This document shows, in pieces, positions 55,942 to 64,000 of a stretch of 64,000 nt of DNA. The DNA comes from Symbiodinium natans (Eukaryota; Sar; Dinophyceae; Suessiales; Symbiodiniaceae), in assembly GCA_905221605.1 (NCBI GenBank), contig CAJNDS010002724.1:175996-239995 (forward strand). The letters are read 5' to 3'. Position numbers and translations under genes: made by a program. The first letter of the stretch is position 1; each line of letters begins with the position of its first letter. The notes below the pieces were generated by a model that saw nothing but the letters and a program-made list of their open reading frames with translations, made no database searches and had not been told where the DNA came from.

Positions 55942-57806
55942 AGGCCATCCCATTGAGGCCATCCCAGTCACCGAGTGGGAACAAGTAGCCACTGTGTCCT
56001 CCACGCACGCAGCTTGGATTCTGCGAGGAGCCGAGTGGAGCAGAAATGATTTGTGTGTGGTTCACGCCGCTTATCTCGACAAGCAGCTCGCCATGCTTTT
56101 GTAGCCGATCTTAGACACCAGCTGCAGTCAGAACGTTGGATGCGAGAGTCAAGGTCTGTGGTCACCACGGGTAGCTTTCAAGTTTCACCTCTCCGAGCAA
56201 AAAGCCGAGCACTCAATGATGCAGGCAGCAGGTGAAGAGACCACAGTATCCAAACGCAGATTCAGCTACTGAATCTCCCCATTCTCCACCTGCCATCACC
56301 TGCCCCAGTTGAGATGGAGCCCTCAAGCAGATCTTGCATTAGCAACGCTCTTCGTCGTTCGTACGTCCCAGCCTCGCGCGCACGTTGAAGACTCTGCCCA
56401 TCTCGACTGTCGTGTGCATATCTTGTAGAGTTAGGATTAGCTGTCCTTAGAGCTTCGGCCGCATCTTTCGACAAAAGAGACCTGCTCTGTCGCATGATGG
56501 TCGATGCAGTCAGGCCGAGTTCGGGAGCCGAGTCTCAGGTTTGTAAGCACGCAACAACTGGCAGTAGCCAAAATAAACGCCACGCCTGCCTTCGGTGCCT
56601 TGGAGGTCTCTGAAAGGCAAAGACCCGGAGTCTGGTCGGGCTCAGTTTGGCAGCCCGGGGCTCGGTCGCTCACGCGGCTTGAAATTTTCGGGGCTGGTTT
56701 TCACGAGTGCGCGTAGCAGAACGCACATGGTGCAGTTGGTATGCCATGGCATTGCACTCATGTGCAAGCAATCATGCTGCGGCTTTGAAGCCCTCAAAAA
56801 CAAAGACAGTGCATGAACACTCTGCATGAGGATGAGGTTATCCTAACTTTTACCTGTTCAGCTTTGCATTGAGAGCCGCGAGTTGCAACGCCAGCACGAG
56901 AATCAAAGCACTCAGCACACGCACGCATCTGGACAAGCAGTAACACACATTCAGCCCTAACGACCACGACCTGCAACGAGCATGAGTTATTCGGTACAGC
57001 TCGACAACATCGCCAAGAGCAATGTGAGCTCAGCAAGGAGGACCGGCAGCTAAGCCCGAAAGTTCCACGACATCAAGTCAAGCCGTCTAACCGTGGATGT
57101 TGAATGCCTTTCGGCCTTGCCTTGTGAGTGATAGGTTGCAATCCAGACTCCGACTCACCTGCCTCCATAGTATCTCACATCATATCTATAGGAGGAACGG
57201 AAGCCTTGCCAGGAGGCTCGAACAACTGGAAGACCAGCTGCGAGCTTTGCCAGAGGCGGCCGCTGCACTTGCAGCACAGGAGTGCCGCTGCCATGGGTGC
57301 GGTGATTCCAGGTGGGCCCATCATCTTCGCTTTAAGGATATTCTACAGGGCCCAAAGGTGCAAACCAGAGTCTTCAGCCACACAATGATAGGAAATGCTA
57401 TTGTGACAACTCTGCGGTCGGAGTCTCTGGAGGAGAGACAGCTGCAGTCGCTCGAGAAGCTGGTGCGGGCTATGCCGGCAGAGAAGGATCTTCAAAGAAA
57501 GGCGGACGGCCAGAATTGTCGGTGCCAGTAGATGATAGGGCCGCAGGTAGCCTTGTAGTATCCTAATCGTGAGCGTCATCATGAGGGACATCTACCTGAG
57601 GATGGACCAATTGGGGGGACGGGAGGGTTTTGCGGTTTATGTGGCAGTATGTATGATTGTCGGTGTGCCCTGCGTTGAACCTCTCTTTTGCCGCATGGGC
57701 GCGACCTCGAGCCCAGGGGATTTGAACAACAGTACCTAAAATCCTGACAGCTGAGTCCCAAGGCCACAACCAAGCCCAAGGACGTGGCATAGGCATTCCA
57801 GCGCAG
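55942..57806. other. Intergenic or 5' exons of the next gene
   Basis: Two coiled-coil-like pieces lie on the + strand: about 57200-57290 (LARRLEQLEDQLRALPEAAA) and 57425-57528 (LEERQLQSLEKLVRAMPAE). They may be N-terminal exons of the gene at 57807. Nothing else is convincing. Confidence 0.4.
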
Positions 57807-59248
57807 GCTAACTTTCCGTCTCCAGAGCTCGGTGCTGCTCGTCAGGCCCGCGCCCTGCGCAGCCTGCTTGAGGATCTGAAGGCCGGGAGAAAGGTCGAGG
57901 CGTCTGCGGGCTGCCTTGCGGCTGCCGAGCCGATCCCCGAGGAGCAGGAGGAGTCAGTGAGGCACGTGGCCTCCTTCCTGCGACTTGATTCTCGAAGGAG
58001 TGTGGTTGACGCATGTTGTCAAATGTCACCTCAGCTCGTGTGGCCTTCAGTGACATTAAGGCAGAAGCCCGAGGACGACGTCCGCTTACTTGCTGCTGAG
58101 GCTGCCTGCTGGGCTTCTCCATTTCTTCTAGGTAGATGTGGATTCCCAGACCTTCCTGCAACGGTACATATGCCAAAGCCGTTCGCAACCAGGGCACGCT
58201 GTCGGAAGAGCTCTCCAAGTATCCGGTGCTGGCGTGTGCAGAGGGCTCTGCGGTCTTCTTGCGCAGCTGGGGAGAAGAGGCCCCCGGCTGCGCTGTGCTA
58301 GTGCTGTGCTGAGCTGCGACCTCGGCGAATTTTGGTGCCGCACTTGCACTTGCTGTCCGCAGGACGACCACGAAGAGAATGAGCGCCGTCGACTGGCTGT
58401 GCTGGAACTCAGCCAGGCTGCCACGAACCTTCAAGAGATCATCGGGCTAATGCCCAAACAGCTGGCTGCTGATCAGGAGATGAGAGAATCGAAGTCGCAC
58501 AAATGTGGCAGTCATCCATGAGCTGAATGAACAAGCACCAAGCTTGTACTTGCACCAGGAGTCCTTGGATGCAGCAGAGGCGCAGGTGGCACACACGAAA
58601 GACGTGACAGAGAAAACTGCCGAAGCCTCATCGGGGCACCTGCGTATAGTGTGACATCAGAGTACATCAGTCCAAAGTATGATCTCGCAAAGGGTTTGTA
58701 GATCTTTTGGCACTGACAGTCTTCCGCCCTAGGTCGTGATTTTGGCGGAGGCCGCAGGCCACAAGCAGACGTGCCTCGCCAGTGGAACTGATCGTGCGAA
58801 CAAAGAGCTTTTGCTCATCATGAACCTGAGGAGAGTGGGATGCCTGTCGAGTAATGTGGGACAGTCCCGGTTCATGGGAGATGAATAGAACTTGAATTGC
58901 ATGCAGAGTCGTTCGTTCGTACATGGGCTGAATGTGACATTCGCCGCTCAGCTGGAGTACGAACCTGCACAGACTGCAAATCTTTGTGCGATGAGGCAGT
59001 GGGTGCTACCATCGCTGGCCATAACTCTCGTGGGCGGTGCCGCCGTGCTGACCTGCCCTGCAGCAGCAGCTGCTCGAGGCACACGCAAGTTGCTAAGGTG
59101 GATCGGAATTTAGACGGGTAGCTGAGAGTACACCCCTGTTGCAGGTATGCTCCTTGTGGGCAGTTCGATGGTTTCCTACAAAGCCCTCAGCACTATACAG
59201 CACGCCGTCATCACGCAGCTGAAGGATCGATCCAGAATTGTCACGTGA
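57807..59248 (+). CDS. Helical protein with a C-terminal membrane segment, unidentified
   Basis: Exon 57807-57956 reads ELGAARQARALRSLLEDLKA and ends EEQEES at a GT donor. About 58136-58300 reads AKAVRNQGTLSEELSKYPVL. 58363 on reads RRRLAVLELSQAATNLQEII, then MPKQLAADQEM. A frame ending at 58648 reads VAVIHELNEQAPSLYLHQES. 58733-58834 (34 codons) reads VVILAEAAGHKQTCLASG, then ANKELLLIMNLRR. 58952-59036 and 59145-59248 join in phase to give WVLPSLAITLVGGMLLVG, one hydrophobic segment about 25 residues from the stop after IVT. That predicts a protein anchored near its C-terminus with a coiled-coil-like body, as in some trafficking or organelle-tethering proteins, but no family is recognised. 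Near 58500 the frame changes by one base without room for an intron. Confidence 0.6.
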
Positions 59249-60854
59249 ACGGCTTTGAAGTGCCATCAGCTAAAGCAGGCTAAATCGCCAAAGCTGTTCC
59301 TGGCAGGTTGTAGTGACATTGTAGTGCTTAAGTTAGCATAGCAGACTTGCTTCCGGGCTCGAGTTCATCGTGTAGCCACGATGGTGACAGCCACACGCTT
59401 TTCCAGGCCTTCATCATCCGGGATCCGTGGCTGTTCCGTTGCGCATCACGTTCTGTCCGAGTTGTTGCATGGTGCCATACTGCAATTACACAACCACCTT
59501 CGTGTACAGCGCCAAGCAATGCTCGAGCCGCATCACAGAAGTCACAGAAGTGACTAAAAGTCGTCCGTTATCAATCGCGCGCTAAATCTTAAAGTGACTT
59601 GTGGCCTCCCCCGTCTCATCCCGACAGTTTGTCACTCGTCTGGCCTGGAGCAGAAGCGATCTCTGCTCTTGCAAGCGCAACAACCAGAATCTGCACGAAA
59701 GTGTCGTGCGCGACGTGGACTCTGCTGCATGGTCAAGCCAGAGATAGCCAGCCACAAATGGCGCTATCAGAGCTACGGACAAAGACTGGGCTGAAGCGGA
59801 TCCTACCGACATGTCGGTCCTGAAATCGAGCTGACGTCCCCATTTGTCAGTCAATAATCCAGCTGACACCTTTGACCTTTAATCAGCTGAACACGCACAC
59901 ACACACACAGCAGGGAAAGAACTCGCTCCGAGCCTGTGAGCGCTCATCCGACCACCTGTGTAAATCAGTAAGCGTGAAGAAGTGTAAAAACTTGCCACAA
60001 TCGTCGCATTTCCATCAGATGAATCTGGATCGTCGTGCCATGACTACTCCGGTGTCGACTCATAAAAGATAGAGGATCTGCCCAACACAGCAACTCGGTT
60101 TACTTGAATTGCAATGTGCAGGCGCCCGCAACAGCTGCTGTTGATTAGAGTGCAGGAACACTTGCTCATGGAACCCTCCGGGAAAGTCACGTTGCTGATG
60201 GCCACAGCTGACCGTGCACGCTGCGCAGAGATGTGTTGAGAGTTCGTTCATGTTTTGAGAGTGCAGGATCAGTTGCCCCGTGCGTTTGAGCCACTTCCGG
60301 AAGAGAAGGCCAGCCCGCGGTCGAGTTTGAATGTATCTGAAAATTGTTGACTGAGCCGTCGTCACTATTCTGATCAGCACGTGCTTGTGGTGTAGGAGAC
60401 TGGGCCGCAATTTCACAGCCGAGGCCAAGATGATACGTGCTGGCAGTGAAGAAGCCCGTGACAGGCAGGCGTGCTCGGGATAGGGTTCTTCCAAAGACGG
60501 ATCAAGCACTGCACGAGGCTGCAGCGAAAGCTTGACGAGTCCGGAAGGTGGAAGGAGGAGTGGTTTATTTGGAAGAAATGGGTATGTCCGGGGGAGGGCA
60601 CTGAGACTTTGATCTTGCATGTAGAAGAGCAACCACGCACAGAATATCACAGAGTGGCGTGACTGCCGCAGGAGTCCCTGCTACAGCGATTGCGCAAAGT
60701 CGCCTCCTGACTGCAGAGTGCCAGAGCCAACTCTTTTGCCTCAGGCAAAACGTTAACCGAATCGCCTTTCCATGGCAGGACCTCTTAGCGCTTCGACGCG
60801 AGGCTGGGAGACACTTCTGGAGCTTCCATATGATCCCGAAAGCTGTCCCACGAG
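59249..60854. other. No firm gene
   Basis: Open frames exist on both strands (for example 60060-60650 minus, 196 codons) but none shows family features or linked exons. A short CA run lies at about 59893-59909. Confidence 0.35.
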
Positions 60855-63081
60855 GTGCTGCAGACCTGCACCGTCCATTATGCAAAGTCTGATGCGCGTG
60901 TGGAGGGGAAGGCTTACGCAGTCTCTTTCACCGTGCCATTCTCAGCCCGCAGGGACTCCATGGGACTCCCTTTGAACCCATCAGTTGGCTTTGACATGCA
61001 TCCACCTTCGAGGTGGCTCTTCCCCCGGTGCAAGCTTTTCGTGTTCTGCAGCGCAACGTGACAGCTGGATCTATCGATCCCGCATGTAAGGCGCGCGGAC
61101 CGCTGTCGCTTACCTTCGTGTAGATCCGAAGCACCTTTACGCAACCTGCAGGGCCGCTGTGACGTTCTCCCTGCCAGGTGATGTGGTCGAGGCCTGTGGA
61201 CTCCGAAGATGGCTCTGTGCACTCCATCCGTCACAGGGCGGCAATTCTGTATGTTCTGCAAGCTTGAGTCGGCATGCAACAATGAGAGAAGACCATCTAT
61301 GACATGCCCTCATTCACGTATCTAGACATGACATCTCGCCTTGTGGATGTTGATTGGCTTAGAGTGCCTATTAGGAATTCTACAGAGGGAGGCCAAAACC
61401 TAAAACCTTTCAAAACCCCCATCGGCCTTAACCTGAACTTTGGCTTTCGGTGTGGCGTCACCCTGTGTCAGGCTATTTGGCCTTTACAGATTGGTTTGTG
61501 GGGCGTGTCTCGGCCCAGCATCCCAATTACCCTATGGCTCCATGGCACATCGGAGCCGACATTGTTTTTTCGAAACCTACGATGGTTCCCCAACAGTCGT
61601 CTAAGGCGACTTCTGCTGCACGTGCTTCTGTGGCAAAGTACCGAGGGATGATGGTGTGGAGTGTTCCTGAGCTGGTCTGGACAAGCCTTGCAGAGGCTTT
61701 GGCCCAATGCGAGTTTGATCATATCGGGACGTAGAGCCAAGGCTATGCCTTGGCGATGACGTCCCTAGGCCACTGGGGCCGCCAGAAGAAGTTGATGGAG
61801 ACACTAAAGTCTTTGGGATATGTGGGCATATGTGGGCACTCCCCGCAAGACTCCCTGCAAGGCAAAGATCTACTGGATGCCGAGGGGCTGCCGAAACCAG
61901 ATCCAGGCTGTTTCTTTTGGGTTTGCACGGGACTGCGGAACTTCCTACAGTTGCTCTCTGAATAACTACGCTGGTTGACGCATCTGCCACTCTGAATCGC
62001 TGTGATGGACTGCAAGAGCTGCCTGACCTAAGGCCTCGGACGTGGACGAATCTATGCACCTTTTCTGCAAAGAAAGGACTTTTTTATATGAGTTTTATGA
62101 GACGTTTTTGGTCAGTTTGGGCAGCAGTGGGGTTTGCCGTCTCCAGGTTAACGTCTAGAAGCCTTGTTGCAAGGTGAGCGGTGTGCGCTTCACTGCTGTG
62201 CCAGAGGGTACGAGGGTAGAGGTGATGGCTGCACCTCGTCGTAGCAAGCTACTCGTAGTTGCAGCAGTGATATGCCTCTGCTTGCTCGAATCGGCAACAG
62301 AACAGAGATCAAGGACACGGACCCTGATGCACCACTCGGGTACCTTACCCGCATCATCGACAAGAGAGTCAGGACGCACGGCTGCTTTGACCATTTTGGG
62401 CCTCATTTGTGGCCTGATCCCTTCCGTACCCTGACTGGTGCTCCGGTTGCCAAGCTGGCAAGGAGTCACGCGTGTGACGTGGCTTTCCTGCTGCAGCGTG
62501 AGCTCAGTGCGGCAGGCGCCTAGCAAGATGAAATCCCTTATGCCTTTCCGGAGTCCCTTCTGCCAAGTGCGACGTACTTGCAGGCCATGGACAGGTCGCT
62601 TAGAGCGACAGCTGCTAACCTTTGGCCATGTGTGGCCATGCTCAGGGCTTAATGCCTAAAAGTGGCATCGCAGACTTTTCCGCTGTGAGAGATGTGCGAA
62701 GCACATCTGCAGCGACTTGCGTGTCTTGCTTTTAGAACCCAGCTCAGTCCCGAGTTGGGAGGTAAAGAATGGTTCTCTTGACCTCTGCCATTGTACAGAT
62801 GAGGATGGCCATGCGTGTCACGTGTGTAGACTCTGTAGAAGACACGCCTGTGCGGTATGAGAGAAGGTTTGGGATGTTTGGGTTACCTTTCCTAGTTTTG
62901 CGGGAAACCGGATACATTCCAGTCCGGTGCAAGGCCACAGGATCACAGGGAAGAGTCGTAGTCTCATCTTTTCCAAGGTGGTGGCGGTGGCGGAGCCAGA
63001 CAAGGTCGTGCTGAGCCCAGACCCAGACCTAGATCGTTGTTTGAAACTTGCGCTAAGTCCGCTTAGTGTAATAGCCCGATA
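60855..63081 (+). CDS. Unidentified multi-exon gene
   Basis: Coding-like exons in order: about 60858-60945 (TVHYAKSDARVEGKAYAVSF), 61110-61210 (YLRVDPKHLYATCRAAVTFS), 61450-61735 (SGYLAFTDWFVGRVSAQHP, then HIGADIVFSKPTMVPQQSSK) and 61760-61930 (GRQKKLMETLKSLGYVGIC, then DLLDAEGLPKPDPGCFFWV). They continue at 62166 on (VSGVRFTAVPEGTRVEVMA), 62285-62520 (IKDTDPDAPLGYLTRIIDKR, then FDHFGPHLWPDPFR) and a final frame 62965-63081 (FSKVVAVAEPDKVVLSPDPD, then LKLALSPLSVIAR and TAG). Composition is clearly protein-like and orientation consistent. Joins are not established and no domain is recognised. Confidence 0.48.
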
Positions 63082-63350
63082 GGCACCTATGTTTCATAGG
63101 ATGCCAGAGGGGATGGCCTGTTGGGCAGAGTGGGCCGGCCTCGAACAGGTTAACAGGGCTCGTGCTTAGTGAGAGCCTAGTGCCTAGGAGCTGAGCTCAC
63201 TGGAGGTGTGGGAAAACGCAGGGGTGGTGCCGGTGGCAAAGGAGGCAGCTACGGTCCTCGAGGCTTGCTGCTTGGGTGTCAGAGCCGGCCTAGCAATACC
63301 GAAGCATGCAAAAAATGTGTGTGCATATAATATAGTCTACGTATCTATAC
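63082..63350. other. No supported gene
   Basis: Short stretch between the last gene and the inverted-repeat element, ending in TA-rich sequence. Confidence 0.4.
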
Positions 63351-63692
63351 ATATATATATATGGGTGCGGCTCAAAAGTCTAGGTATGTAACTGGCTCCC
63401 GGGCGTCTTTCCGCGACATAGGGTTTGTAACAAAGCCGTTCTGCTTGCGACAAGCAGTCCGCGACAAACCTCCGCGACAAGCCTCCGCGACAAGCCTTTG
63501 CGACAAGCCCCTTCTTGGAACTGCATGGGTTTCGTATCTCTTTTTCAAGACAACGCGAAACAGCCGCGACAAACCCCGCGACATACGTATGAAACAAGTG
63601 GGCGCGACATACGTATGTAACACAGGCGGGTGGCGGGACACCGCGACATACCCCTATTTAGAGCCACAGCCATATATGTATATATATATATA
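63351..63692. mobile_element. Non-autonomous element with terminal inverted repeats
   Basis: The left end 63351-63389 (TATATATGGGTGCGGCTCAA) and the right end about 63646-63692 match as inverted repeats. In reverse complement the right end reads TATATGGCTGTGGCTCTAAA, and both run on to TAGG/GGGG-TATGT. The interior repeats GCGACA many times (CTCCGCGACAAGC; GCGACATACGTATG). There is no open frame of note. Length about 340 bp. The TA-rich borders make exact ends and a target duplication uncertain. Confidence 0.68.
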
Positions 63693-64000
63693 CAAATAAG
63701 TATATCGTACTGGTAAGAAGGAAGTGCGGCAAAATGCTGACAAGGGCGGTCATGCCAGAGACGCCTGCTAGGACCGGAGCGGAGGAGCAACAGCCAGCTT
63801 GTCAAGAACACAGGCGAGAACGACAAGCGGCTGGAGAAGCACTCAACTAAGGTTTATGCGGTCGGGTTGTGTCTGGCGATGCAACGCGGTCCTATGCGGT
63901 TCTTGCATTTGGTGATCCACACCGGATGTCGGATCCATTCCCAGGTTCATTCAGGTCAACAAACTGGACGACGAGTGCACGAAGGCAGCACACCCCAAGC
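63693..64000. other. No supported gene at the window edge
   Basis: Open frames are short. Near the end CGGATGTCGGATCCATTCCC may belong to an exon that continues outside. Confidence 0.3.

Overview
This window reads as nuclear DNA of a dinoflagellate, most likely a symbiodiniacean or a close relative; that name is an inference. Four things in the sequence point there: coding sequence is cut into very short exons; intron donors are GC or GA as often as GT while acceptors stay AG; arrays of the plant-type telomere repeat TTTAGGG sit inside introns; and every gene I could read lies on the + strand. I saw no rRNA, tRNA, CRISPR array or bacterial-style operon. Long open frames are poor guides here, because nearly all real exons are under 200 bp.

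Layout. 1-187 is the end of a coding exon that runs straight into a 326-bp satellite (195-3969, eleven full units plus one partial). A T-rich / telomere-like / A-rich block lies at 6231-6725. Then come a GNAT acetyltransferase (7034-7587), an unidentified gene (8448-9121) and an Aurora kinase (9882-12101) whose ten exons sum to an exact reading frame. 12.1-24.8 kb is sparse: isolated coding-like exons, a duplicated coiled-coil exon pair (16.7-17.0 kb), a tandem repeat (20.8-21.1 kb) and a foldback element (23720-23827).

24824-31113 is a TrmA-type tRNA uracil-5-methyltransferase. 31868-35700 is an unidentified multi-exon gene. 36285-40460 is a cytochrome P450 whose heme loop looks CYP74-like. 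41996-50310 is a Ser/Thr protein kinase. A whole malate dehydrogenase gene (43447-47319) sits on the same strand inside the single kinase intron 43222-48487. The kinase exons on either side join in frame, so this is the most unusual arrangement in the window.

52084-55941 and 60855-63081 hold unidentified multi-exon genes. 57807-59248 encodes a helical protein with one membrane segment near its C-terminus. A terminal-inverted-repeat element of about 340 bp lies at 63351-63692.

The genes share no pathway: tRNA modification, mitosis, protein acetylation, oxylipin or P450 chemistry, signalling and central carbon metabolism are mixed. What links them is head-to-tail orientation and the unusual intron type. 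Exon borders were chosen by phase continuity and family motifs read by eye, so individual borders need transcript confirmation.
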